Source: JBOGWA01 sp050693155 | GTDB lineage: Bacteria > Actinomycetota > UBA4738 > CALAEC01 | Reading direction: 5' to 3' | Length of the DNA stretch: 15,140 nucleotides | NCBI GenBank assembly: GCA_050693155.1 | Contig: JBOGWA010000046.1 | Location: 1-15,140 of the forward strand | Shown here: positions 1 to 6,754 of the stretch, one piece after another | Layout of the letters: the number at the start of each line of letters is the position of its first letter | How positions within the stretch are numbered: position 1 is the first letter of the stretch | Translations under genes and position numbers: made by a program | The notes under the pieces: generated by a model | What the model was told of the DNA's origin: nothing | Database searches by the model: none | What the model saw: the letters and a program-made list of their open reading frames with translations, nothing else

Positions 1-744
1 GGTCTGGAGCTCCTCGTGACCCTCGTGCGTCATGACCGCGATCGAGGCGACTCCCTCCGCGAGCTCGAGCGCGGTCTCGATGCTGTCCGCGACGCGCCGG
101 CGGATGCCCTGTTTGGCCACGAGCCGATCGACGACCACTTCGATCGTGTGCTTGTAGTTCTTCGGGAGCTTGATGGGCTCGGAGAGCTCTCGCACCTCGC
201 CGTCGATCCGTGCGCGAGGGAACCCCTTCCGGGCCAGCTCCTGGAGGAGCTTCTCGTACTCGCCCTTGCGCCCCCGGACGACCGGCGCGAGGACCTGGAA
301 CCTCGTCCCCTCGGGCAGGCTCATGACCTGATCGACGATCTGATCCGGAGTCTGCCGGCCGATCGGTCGCCCGCACTTGTGGCAATGCGGTCGTCCGACG
401 CGAGCGTAGAGCACGCGAAGGTAGTCGTAGACCTCGGTGATCGTCCCAACCGTAGAGCGCGGGTTCCGGGAGGTCGACTTCTGGTCAATGGAGATGGCCG
501 GAGAGAGCCCCTCGATGAAATCGACGTCGGGTTTCTCCATCTGTCCGAGAAACTGCCGCGCGTACGCCGACAGGGACTCGACGTATCGCCGCTGCCCTTC
601 GGCGTAGATCGTGTCGAAGGCGAGCGAAGACTTGCCGGAACCGGAGAGTCCCGTGAACACGATCAGCTTGTCCCGGGGAAGTTCGAGGTGGACGTTCTTC
701 AGGTTGTGCTCACGGGCCCCGTGGATAACGATCGAGGACCCCAC
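1..744 (-). CDS. uvrA: UvrABC excinuclease subunit A, N-terminal 248 residues (runs off left edge)
   Basis: UvrA is the damage-sensing ABC-type ATPase of nucleotide excision repair; as a dimer it loads UvrB on lesions in the cytoplasm. The visible part begins GSSIVIHGAREHNLKN, the typical UvrA opening. It carries the first Walker A motif GLSGSGKSS at residues 32-40, then YAEGQRRYVESLSAYARQFL (about 47-66), the conserved DFIEGLSPAISIDQKSTSRN stretch (75-94), STVGTITEVYDYLR (98-110) and a CHKC pair at 121-124. The family is about 950 residues, so only about a quarter is here; the ABC signature and the rest lie outside. The start is taken as GTG at 744 because homology begins there and a TACAAT box lies 6 nt upstream, with no Shine-Dalgarno. 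The gene follows the S15-type hydrolase by 48 nt but seems to have its own promoter. Identity is very secure; the exact start is less so. Confidence 0.97.
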   Translation of the reverse strand, partial: MGSSIVIHGAREHNLKNVHLELPRDKLIVFTGLSGSGKSSLAFDTIYAEGQRRYVESLSAYARQFLGQMEKPDVDFIEGLSPAISIDQKSTSRNPRSTVGTITEVYDYLRVLYARVGRPHCHKCGRPIGRQTPDQIVDQVMSLPEGTRFQVLAPVVRGRKGEYEKLLQELARKGFPRARIDGEVRELSEPIKLPKNYKHTIEVVVDRLVAKQGIRRRVADSIETALELAEGVASIAVMTHEGHEELQT

Positions 745-770
745 GAGGGCATTGTATCGGCGGCCCGCCG
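745..770 (-). promoter_or_regulatory. Putative uvrA -10 box and flanking dyad, leaderless arrangement
   Basis: On the minus strand TACAAT (756-751) lies 6 nt before the GTG start, so a transcript starting about 7 nt after the -10 box would begin at or beside the start codon. No convincing -35 box is seen. A GC-rich dyad, CGGCG-N3-CGCCG (758-770), abuts the -10 box on its upstream side and could be an operator or mere GC chance. No Shine-Dalgarno is present between this box and the gene. Confidence 0.45.
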
Positions 771-792
771 TCTGCAGGTCTGGGGAGTTCGC

Positions 793-2463
793 TTAGCGAG
801 AGCGGGGCCGGCGTGCGTTCCGAGGCGCTCTCGGATAGTTCCCGTCGACCGTGTTGTCCTCGACCATCTGCGGATCGAGACGGGGTGCGGGAACGCCACC
901 CTGAGCCGCGGCCAACGTTCCCTTGAGGTTCGCCTCTCGCACCGCTCCGAGGAAAGGAATCTCGACGGTGCCACCAGAGACCGTTGCGTCCGTTCCCGTG
1001 TGAATCGGTGTGAACCAGCTGTCGTCGGCGCCGGCGAGTTGCAGGCCGATCCGGTGTCCCTTCCGGAGCAGCCAGTCCTGCGGATAGAGGGCGAACGAAA
1101 CCTCTCCGGCCTCCTCGACGAGGAATGCGCCGCGGCTCATGAACTTCGCCGCTCCGTCGGGAGCCACGTCGTAGAGCAGGGCCACGAGGTTCACGTTCGG
1201 GACGAGCGTCTGCACGTCTGCCGTCACGACCGGGGTGCCGGCATACCGAATGTCGTACGGCGCGGGCTCGGTAAACGTCCAGGCGCCCGCCCCGGGCAGC
1301 GCCGCCTGGTTTCCCGCCTCGTCGGTGTATGCCCCGGGGTTAAGTGAGAACGCGTGCCCCTTTGCATCGCGAGGCGGCCATGCCCGTTCCGTCCGCCACT
1401 TACCGTCCCCGTCCTGGATCTCGATGGCGGGATGCTTCACGAGCGGCATGCCCTTCAGGTAGTGGTCGAACCAGTCCATCGCTTCGTCCATGAACCCCAG
1501 GCGGCCGACGGCCGCCGATTCGTTCCCGCGAACGTGATCCCACTGCCCGAACCACGCCCGCTTCGGTCCCTTGAGACGCGACCAGACCTCCATGAAGTTG
1601 TCGGCTTTCGTATTCGCATCGTTGAAGCCGTGGGACCAGAGGACCGGGACGCGACTCCGTGCGGCGGCGTCGATGATGTCGCGGCGCTGCCAGTACTCGA
1701 GGTCGTGGTCGTAGATCGTCGTCAAAGCCGTGGTCTCGACGTTGCAGGCGGGGTTCGTCAGGGTCCCCATCGCCGGATAGAGGTGCTCCTCTGGCTCGGC
1801 GTCCGAGGTGCTCGTCGGCGCGAGATCGAAGGCCCGGTACAGGGTCGGAGTCGCGTACCACCCGGAGTCGTAGTGCACCCCGTTCATGAACATCCCGCGG
1901 TACGCCTCGAGAAGTGGCGACTGGATGACCGCCGCCTTCAGGCCGACCGGGTTCTCGGCGAGCGCCATCACCTGGGTCCACGCGTCGTAGCTCTTGCCCC
2001 ACATGCCGACGTTGCCGTTGGACCACGGCTGCCTGGCCGCCCAGTTCACGGCGGCCTCGGTGTCCATCTGCTCACCGGGCCCGCCGAAGTCGTTGCACCC
2101 CTGGCTCCCGCCGTAGCCGCGAGAGTCGACCTGCATGTACGCGTAGCCGCGCTCGAAGATCCTTCCCTCGGTGATGAGGTCGTTGAAGCGAAGAAAGGGG
2201 CCGGTGTCACCCGGGCTCATGTTCAAGGGGTTCCGCCCGAAGTAGGGCCCGATCGAAAGGATCACGGGGTGCCGGTCCCCCTCGGCGCGGTTCGCGGGCA
2301 GCATGAGGTCGGCGCGGAGCAGCGTGCCGTCCTGCGACGGCAACCACAACTGGGTCCAGGTGGCGCCCTCGGGGACCGGCTCGGCCGCGGCCGGCACGGC
2401 GAGCACCAAGCCGGAAAAAAGCAGGAACGAAAGGACCGCCAGGGAGAGACGTCGTCGGCTCAC
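793..2463 (-). CDS. Secreted S15/CocE-family alpha/beta hydrolase (X-Pro dipeptidyl-peptidase-like)
   Basis: This 556-residue protein begins with a signal peptide: RRR, a hydrophobic core (about 6-23), then AAAEP, with cleavage likely near residue 27, so it is probably exported. The body matches the S15/CocE family: HPVILSIGPY near 65-74, the oxyanion-side YAYMQVDSRGYGGSQG (108-122), the nucleophile elbow GKSYDA with Ser158, Asp282 in HGFNDANT and His310 in GQWDH as the likely triad, and a C-terminal beta-rich domain (from about 360) of the kind found in CocE and PepX. Family members cut X-Pro dipeptides, cocaine-like esters or beta-lactam acyl groups; the substrate cannot be told here. The elbow has Ala161 where Gly is usual. 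The mature part has just two cysteines, 123 and 240, which may form a disulfide. The start is GTG at 2463, since the signal peptide begins there. It stands 98 nt after the amidohydrolase and has its own putative promoter. Confidence 0.9.
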   Translation of the reverse strand: MSRRRLSLAVLSFLLFSGLVLAVPAAAEPVPEGATWTQLWLPSQDGTLLRADLMLPANRAEGDRHPVILSIGPYFGRNPLNMSPGDTGPFLRFNDLITEGRIFERGYAYMQVDSRGYGGSQGCNDFGGPGEQMDTEAAVNWAARQPWSNGNVGMWGKSYDAWTQVMALAENPVGLKAAVIQSPLLEAYRGMFMNGVHYDSGWYATPTLYRAFDLAPTSTSDAEPEEHLYPAMGTLTNPACNVETTALTTIYDHDLEYWQRRDIIDAAARSRVPVLWSHGFNDANTKADNFMEVWSRLKGPKRAWFGQWDHVRGNESAAVGRLGFMDEAMDWFDHYLKGMPLVKHPAIEIQDGDGKWRTERAWPPRDAKGHAFSLNPGAYTDEAGNQAALPGAGAWTFTEPAPYDIRYAGTPVVTADVQTLVPNVNLVALLYDVAPDGAAKFMSRGAFLVEEAGEVSFALYPQDWLLRKGHRIGLQLAGADDSWFTPIHTGTDATVSGGTVEIPFLGAVREANLKGTLAAAQGGVPAPRLDPQMVEDNTVDGNYPRAPRNARRPRSR

Positions 2464-2473
2464 GGGCCAAAAG

Positions 2474-2497
2474 ATTCTATACGGGACCGAGGGTCCC
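2474..2497 (-). promoter_or_regulatory. Putative promoter with 15-bp inverted repeat upstream of the secreted hydrolase
   Basis: The minus strand shows TAGAAT (2479-2474) ending 10 nt before the GTG start at 2463. Three bases upstream lies a perfect inverted repeat, GGGACC-CTC-GGTCCC (2497-2483), inside what would be the -35/-10 spacer, where a repressor dimer could block RNA polymerase. No good -35 box or Shine-Dalgarno is seen. The operator role is inference from position and symmetry. Confidence 0.4.
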
Positions 2498-2519
2498 TGC
2501 GAGATCGCTGCAGTCTTCG

Positions 2520-2541
2520 CCTCGGCGAAATCACGCCGAAG
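2520..2541 (-). terminator. Terminator-like hairpin after the amidohydrolase, no U tract
   Basis: On the minus strand CTTCGGCG (2541-2534), a 6-nt loop and CGCCGAGG (2527-2520) form an 8-bp stem with one G-U pair, starting 20 nt after the amidohydrolase stop codon. The stem is better paired on the minus-strand RNA than on the plus strand. It is not followed by a run of T, so it is only a weak candidate for a factor-assisted terminator of the uvrB-amidohydrolase transcript. Confidence 0.25.
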
Positions 2542-2561
2542 GGATTTGGACCGACGGTCGC

Positions 2562-3584
2562 TCAGCCGACGAGGTGGCGGATCTGACCGCCGCGGATCAC
2601 GACCCGAACGCGGTCGAGGGCCGATAGGTCCTCAAGCGGGTTCCCCTCGAGACCGATGACGTCGGCCCGTGCTCCCTCCTCCAGCCGCCAGGCCGTCATC
2701 GCATCGAGGATGCGGTCGGGAGAGAGACCCGCCGACGCGAGCAACGTCGCCTCGCCGACGTGAATCCCCGGAGGGATCGGCCCGTTCCCGAGATCGGTCC
2801 CGTAGGCCACGCGGCCACCCGCCTTTACGAACCGCCTCAGGTTGTCGAGTGCGATGTCGAGCGCCCTTGTCCTCGGAGCGTGCGCGTGAATGTCGAGCGT
2901 GCTCACCATCCGGACCCGCTCTGCCATCCCCCGCACCAAGCGTTCCCCGATCCGTTCCGACCACGGGCAGTGAGCGAGCTCGTCGACGCCGGCCCCAACG
3001 GCCCGTTCCGTCTGCCCCCTGCCCTGGACGTGGGCGACCACGGGCAGGCCCCGGTCGTGCGCCGCCTGGCAGACGGCCACGAGTTCCTGATCCGAGAGGG
3101 TGGGGCCCGCGTCGCTTGCAAGGGCGATCTTGATAGCGACGGCGTCCTCGTCGGCAAGCCTGGCCGCCGCCGCCGCCGCGGCCTTTGCCCCGCGCACCTC
3201 CAGCGCGGTGCCCTCGGGGGCCCATCCGGCTCGACTCGGGTAGCCGCGACGCGCCGTGATGATCGGGCCCGCCGCTCCGATCTCCGGCCCGTCGAAGTCC
3301 GTCCCTGCCGAGATGTCGGCGAGGGCGAAGATGTCTTGCGCCGGCCACCCGAGGTCGCGAACGACCGTCACCCCGCCCCGCACAACGAGTCGCGGATCCG
3401 AAAGACCGATGTGCACGTGGCGGTCCACGACCCCAGGCATGAGGAACCAATCCCCCGTGATCTCCCGGTCTCCCTCGTTTGCGCCGAACGCGCGCCCCGC
3501 GTAGCTGATCCGCGAGCCCTGGATCACAACCGCGGGGTCGTCCACGAGGATGCCGGGCCCGAACCACCCCACCGCGCCCTGCAC
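2562..3584 (-). CDS. Metal-dependent amidohydrolase, imidazolonepropionase/prolidase-like
   Basis: This is a 340-residue amidohydrolase-superfamily enzyme, probably cytoplasmic, with no signal peptide. A small N-terminal beta sandwich leads to the metal motif PGVVDRHVH (His56, His58). Further ligands fit the family: Lys152 in AIKIAL, a candidate carbamylated lysine, His185 in VVAHVQG, His205 in DELAHC, and Asp264 in YGTDLG. The C-terminal segment EGARADVIGLEGNPLEDL and VRVVIRGGQ closes the sandwich as in HutI-like and Xaa-Pro dipeptidase-like amidohydrolases. At 340 residues it is rather short for that group (usually about 400). The substrate is unknown. The start GTG at 3584 is 13 nt after the uvrB stop; no ATG or Shine-Dalgarno is seen, so translation is probably coupled to uvrB. 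The N-terminus (QGAVGWFGPG) begins late compared with relatives, so a rarer upstream start such as CTG at 3590 cannot be excluded. Confidence 0.88.
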   Translation of the reverse strand: MQGAVGWFGPGILVDDPAVVIQGSRISYAGRAFGANEGDREITGDWFLMPGVVDRHVHIGLSDPRLVVRGGVTVVRDLGWPAQDIFALADISAGTDFDGPEIGAAGPIITARRGYPSRAGWAPEGTALEVRGAKAAAAAAARLADEDAVAIKIALASDAGPTLSDQELVAVCQAAHDRGLPVVAHVQGRGQTERAVGAGVDELAHCPWSERIGERLVRGMAERVRMVSTLDIHAHAPRTRALDIALDNLRRFVKAGGRVAYGTDLGNGPIPPGIHVGEATLLASAGLSPDRILDAMTAWRLEEGARADVIGLEGNPLEDLSALDRVRVVIRGGQIRHLVG

Positions 3585-3597
3585 GAGCAGGCTGCCG

Positions 3598-5607
3598 CTA
3601 GCCGACGCCCGCCTCCTCGAGAGCCGACAGCTCCCGCTTCAGGTCCTTCACTTCGTCTCGGAGCCGGGCCGCGAGCTCGAACTTCAGCAGCTTCGCCGCC
3701 TCGTGCATCTCCTCCTCAAGCGTCCGGATGAGTCGCTCCAACTCCTCCCGAGGGAGCTCGCGCTCCGGCCGCCTGCGCCTCCGCTCGGGAACCGGCGCGC
3801 CGAGCCGCTCTCCTTCCAGCGACAGGAGGATGTCGGAGACCTTCTTCCGGATCGTCTGCGGGTCGATCGCATGTTCGCGGTTGTGGTCGAGCTGGATCTT
3901 GCGCCGGCGGTTCGTTTCGCTGATCGCGCGACGCATCGAGTCCGTGACCTCGTCGGCATACATGAGCACCTTCCCCTCGACGTTCCGCGCAGCGCGGCCG
4001 ATCGTCTGGATGAGGGAGGTTTCGTTCCGCAGGAATCCCTCTTTGTCGGCGTCCAGGATTGCCACCAGCGACACCTCGGGAAGGTCCAGCCCCTCGCGGA
4101 GCAGGTTCACACCGATGAGGACGTCGAACTCACCGAGCCGGAGATCGCGCAGGATCGCGATCCGCTGCAGCGTGTCCACCTCCGAGTGCAGGTACCGGAC
4201 GCGGAGGCCCATCTCGAGCAGGTAGTCGCTGAGGTCCTCCGCCATCTTCTTCGTGAGCGTCGTCACGAGCACCCGTTCGTTCCGTTCGGCTCGCTTGCGA
4301 ATCTCCTCCATGAGGTCGTCGACCTGTCCCTGTGTCGGGCGCACCTCGACCTCGGGATCGACCAGTCCCGTCGGGCGAACGATCTGCTCGACGATCCGGT
4401 CCGACACTCGAAGCTCATAGGGCCCCGGGGTCGCGGACATGAACACCCTCTGCGGGGCGCGCGCGGTGAATTCGTCGAAGGTGAGCGGTCGGTTGTCGAG
4501 GGCCGACGACAGCCGGAAGCCGAACTCCACGAGGGTGCGCTTCCGGCTCATGTCTCCCTCGTACATGCCGTGGAGCTGCGGGACGGTGACGTGCGACTCG
4601 TCGATCACGCAGAGCCAGTCCTCCGGGAAGTAGTCGAGGAGCGTGTGCGGTGGGGTTCCGGCTACTCGACCGTCGATGTGGCGGCTGTAGTTCTCGATCC
4701 CCGAGCAGAAGCCGAGCTCGCGAAGCATCTCCAGATCGTGGTTCGTTCGCATCCGCAGCCGCTGGGCCTCGAGCAGCTTGCCCTCTGTCTCGAACGTCCC
4801 GAGGCGTTCGTTCAGCTCCTCCTCGATCTGACCGATCGCCCGTCGCAGCCGATCCTCCGAGGCGACGTAGTGCGTCGCTGCGTACACCGTGACCTCGTCG
4901 AGCTCTCGAAGGACCTCCCCGGTGATCAAGTCGAGCTGAAGGATCCGTTCGATCTCGTCTCCCCAGAGCTCGATGCGCAGAGCCGTCTGTTCGTAGGCGG
5001 GATGGACCTCGATCGTGTCCCCGCGAACCCGAAAGTTTCCGCGACCGAGCTCCAGCTCGTTCCGCTGGTAGTGCATGTCGACGAGCCGTTGGAGCGCGAA
5101 ATCGTGAGCGAGCGCATCGCCCTTCCGCAGGAGAAGGATCTGCTCGCGGTACTCCTGAGGAGATCCCAGCCCGTAGATGCAGGAGACGCTCGCAACGATG
5201 ATCACGTCGTCTCGGGTGAGCAGCGCGGAGGTCGCCGCGTGCCGGAGGCGATCGACCTCCTCGTTGATCGAGGTGTCCTTCTCGATGAAGGTGTCGGTCT
5301 GCGGCACGTACGCCTCCGGTTGGTAGTAGTCGTAGTAGGAGACGAAGTACTCGACGGCGTTGTCGGGGAAGAACTCGCGGAACTCGTTCGCAAGCTGTGC
5401 GGCGAGCGATTTGTTCGGCGAGATCACAAGAGTCGGCCTCCCAAGCCGCTCGATGACTTTGGCGACGGTGAACGTTTTCCCCGAACCGGTGATCCCCAGC
5501 AGCGTGAGGTTCGTCTCGCCGGCGCGGAGCCCGTCGGCAAGCCGGTCGATCGCGGCCGGCTGATCCCCGGCGGGCCGGAGGTCGGCGGCGAACCGGAAGG
5601 GGGACAT
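3598..5607 (-). CDS. uvrB: UvrABC excinuclease subunit B
   Basis: UvrB is the helicase-like core of nucleotide excision repair: it receives damaged DNA from UvrA, verifies the lesion and recruits UvrC. All 669 residues are present, a normal length. Motifs in order: Walker A GITGSGKT (38-45); the aromatic beta-hairpin region FVSYYDYYQPEAYVPQTDTF (88-107) that clamps DNA; DESH (336-339); SATPG (391-395); the helicase motifs GVNLLREGLDLPEV (499-512) and QTIGRAARN (534-542); and a C-terminal UVR motif (about 621-656) that binds UvrC. The start is ATG at 5607. It is 16 nt from the stop of the DUF2203 gene, and a TACAAT box sits 7 nt before the ATG, suggesting a leaderless transcript of its own. 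It is followed after 13 nt by the amidohydrolase. No truncation or frameshift is seen. Confidence 0.98.
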   Translation of the reverse strand: MSPFRFAADLRPAGDQPAAIDRLADGLRAGETNLTLLGITGSGKTFTVAKVIERLGRPTLVISPNKSLAAQLANEFREFFPDNAVEYFVSYYDYYQPEAYVPQTDTFIEKDTSINEEVDRLRHAATSALLTRDDVIIVASVSCIYGLGSPQEYREQILLLRKGDALAHDFALQRLVDMHYQRNELELGRGNFRVRGDTIEVHPAYEQTALRIELWGDEIERILQLDLITGEVLRELDEVTVYAATHYVASEDRLRRAIGQIEEELNERLGTFETEGKLLEAQRLRMRTNHDLEMLRELGFCSGIENYSRHIDGRVAGTPPHTLLDYFPEDWLCVIDESHVTVPQLHGMYEGDMSRKRTLVEFGFRLSSALDNRPLTFDEFTARAPQRVFMSATPGPYELRVSDRIVEQIVRPTGLVDPEVEVRPTQGQVDDLMEEIRKRAERNERVLVTTLTKKMAEDLSDYLLEMGLRVRYLHSEVDTLQRIAILRDLRLGEFDVLIGVNLLREGLDLPEVSLVAILDADKEGFLRNETSLIQTIGRAARNVEGKVLMYADEVTDSMRRAISETNRRRKIQLDHNREHAIDPQTIRKKVSDILLSLEGERLGAPVPERRRRRPERELPREELERLIRTLEEEMHEAAKLLKFELAARLRDEVKDLKRELSALEEAGVG

Positions 5608-5614
5608 CGCGTCG

Positions 5615-5628
5615 ATTGTAGGGTTACA
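5615..5628 (-). promoter_or_regulatory. Putative leaderless uvrB promoter with TGTA-N4-TACA palindrome
   Basis: The minus strand has TACAAT (5620-5615) exactly 7 nt before the uvrB ATG, the spacing expected when transcription begins at the start codon. The box overlaps a small palindrome, TGTA-N4-TACA (5628-5617), which also covers the stop codon of the upstream DUF2203 gene. No -35 box and no Shine-Dalgarno are visible. The palindrome could be a damage-response operator, but it does not match the actinobacterial LexA box I know (TCGAAC-N4-GTTCGA). Confidence 0.4.
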
Positions 5629-6007
5629 GGGGCTTTCGCCCCCCGAAGCCGGCGTCGACCTCGTGCCAATGACCGACGATGTCCTCGTCGAGCCGCCAGC
5701 AAAGGTAAACGGTCCGACCCTCCCGCCGGCTGGGGAAGTCGACGAGCCCCGATTCCGGATCGCGGAGGATCACTCCTTCGCCGGCAAGCCCCTCGAGTTC
5801 CTGCCGAAGGTCGCGAAGCGCCGTCCAGTACTCCGCCCCCTCCTTCCCACCGCCGTCCGCAGGCGCCGCTTCGTGCACGCGCTCCCCCGTCCTGAGGACG
5901 ATCTGGCGAGCCTCCTGGATGTGCTCGATCGCCGTGCGAAGTCGATCCAGCGAGCGATTGGCCTCCTCGACCGTGAAGAACCGCTCGGGAGGTTCGGGCC
6001 GGCTCAC
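5624..6007 (-). CDS. DUF2203-family protein
   Basis: This is a 127-residue soluble protein of unknown function. It opens with RFFTVEEANRSLDRLR, followed by a long helix-rich stretch (about 12-77), and ends with the conserved block GLVDFPSRREGRTVYLCWRL (86-105) plus GHWHEVDAGFGGRKPL. This opening and ending are what I recognise as DUF2203, found in actinobacteria and some other phyla. There is one Cys, in YLCWRL. The start is GTG at 6007, only 3 nt after the stop of the HAD hydrolase, and no Shine-Dalgarno is seen, so the two are probably cotranscribed and translationally coupled. The location just before uvrB does not by itself show a role in repair. Confidence 0.88.
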   Translation of the reverse strand: MSRPEPPERFFTVEEANRSLDRLRTAIEHIQEARQIVLRTGERVHEAAPADGGGKEGAEYWTALRDLRQELEGLAGEGVILRDPESGLVDFPSRREGRTVYLCWRLDEDIVGHWHEVDAGFGGRKPL

Positions 6008-6010
6008 GGA

Positions 6011-6733
6011 TCAGACATCGAGACCGAGCGCGGCCGGGACGTCCTCGAGCGAGCGAACGCGAAGGTCGCTCGCATCCTCGTACCGGCCGCGCCGATCGAT
6101 CAAGACGGCCACGAGCCCGGCTTTCCGCGCGGCCTCGATGTCGAAGATGGGGTGGTCGCCCACATAGGCGGCCTGCGCCGGAGGAACGCCAGCTCGCTCC
6201 ACCGCGATCGTGAAGATGGCCGGATCCGGTTTCTCGACGCCCTCAATGCCGGAGATGACCTGAATCTCGAAGTACCGCCCGACGCCCAGCGTGTCGAGCA
6301 GATCCGCGAGCCAGGCCTCGAAGTTCGAGATGAGACCCAGCGTGAGCCCCGTGGTGCTGATGCGCTCGAGCGTCGGGATGGCGTCGTCGTGCAGCCGGTA
6401 GTTGGCGGGGTTGGAGAACGCCTCGTAGAGGCGTTCTGCCAGCTCCGCCGTCTCGTCCGGCCCGTTGTGTGTCCCGAGATCCGCGAGGAACAGGCGGTAG
6501 ACGTCGAGCCAGAACGCGCGTGAGGCCTCTCGCGAGGTCGACCACAGCCTGGGCGCAGTCGTGCGGGCGTTCTCGGCGAAGCGCTCCGAGTAGACGGAAA
6601 CGACCTCCTGGATCCGGTCGGGGTCGACCTGCTGACCCCCGTTCGCAAGGACACTCGAGAACAGTTCGGGGAACGAGGGATACGGATAAAGGAGCGTCTC
6701 CCCGGCGTCGAAGAAGACGGCGCGGAGCTCCAT
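6011..6733 (-). CDS. HAD-superfamily hydrolase (subfamily IA-like)
   Basis: This 240-residue cytoplasmic enzyme has the HAD motifs in order: FFDAGETLL with nucleophile Asp9, a helical cap domain (about 20-115), LGLISNF with Ser136, VEKPDPAIF with Lys168, and YVGDHPIFDIEAARKAG with Asp193 and Asp198. It would hydrolyse phosphate esters or a related bond, but no substrate can be assigned. The residue two after the nucleophile is Gly11, where phosphatases of this fold usually have the acid/base Asp; dehalogenase-like and phosphonatase-like HAD enzymes also lack that Asp. The start is ATG at 6733, confirmed by the FFDAGET motif close behind. It lies 21 nt after coaE, with a TATTAT box 7 nt upstream and no Shine-Dalgarno, and is followed after 3 nt by the DUF2203 gene. 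Confidence 0.9.
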   Translation of the reverse strand: MELRAVFFDAGETLLYPYPSFPELFSSVLANGGQQVDPDRIQEVVSVYSERFAENARTTAPRLWSTSREASRAFWLDVYRLFLADLGTHNGPDETAELAERLYEAFSNPANYRLHDDAIPTLERISTTGLTLGLISNFEAWLADLLDTLGVGRYFEIQVISGIEGVEKPDPAIFTIAVERAGVPPAQAAYVGDHPIFDIEAARKAGLVAVLIDRRGRYEDASDLRVRSLEDVPAALGLDV

Positions 6734-6740
6734 CCGCCCG

Positions 6741-6746
6741 ATAATA
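6741..6746 (-). promoter_or_regulatory. Putative leaderless -10 box for the HAD hydrolase gene
   Basis: TATTAT (6746-6741, minus strand) lies 7 nt before the ATG at 6733 in the 21-nt gap after coaE. The spacing fits a transcript beginning at the ATG. The gap contains no Shine-Dalgarno, and no -35 box is evident within the end of coaE. Confidence 0.42.
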
Positions 6747-6754
6747 CCCGCCCT

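Noticed and set aside
16..1347. A 443-codon open frame on the plus strand across uvrA and the secreted hydrolase
   Set aside because: It spans two real genes on the other strand and their boundary, with no family resemblance.
5630..5645. GGGGC-GAAA-GCCCC hairpin just before the end of the DUF2203 gene
   Set aside because: It lies inside coding sequence for the conserved GFGGRKPL end and has no U tract, so it was not called a terminator.
3550..5895. A 781-codon open frame on the plus strand opposite uvrB
   Set aside because: It is the antisense of a certain uvrB gene. Its product is rich in Arg, Asp, Glu, Leu and Val in the way complement frames of high-GC genes are, and has no recognisable domain.
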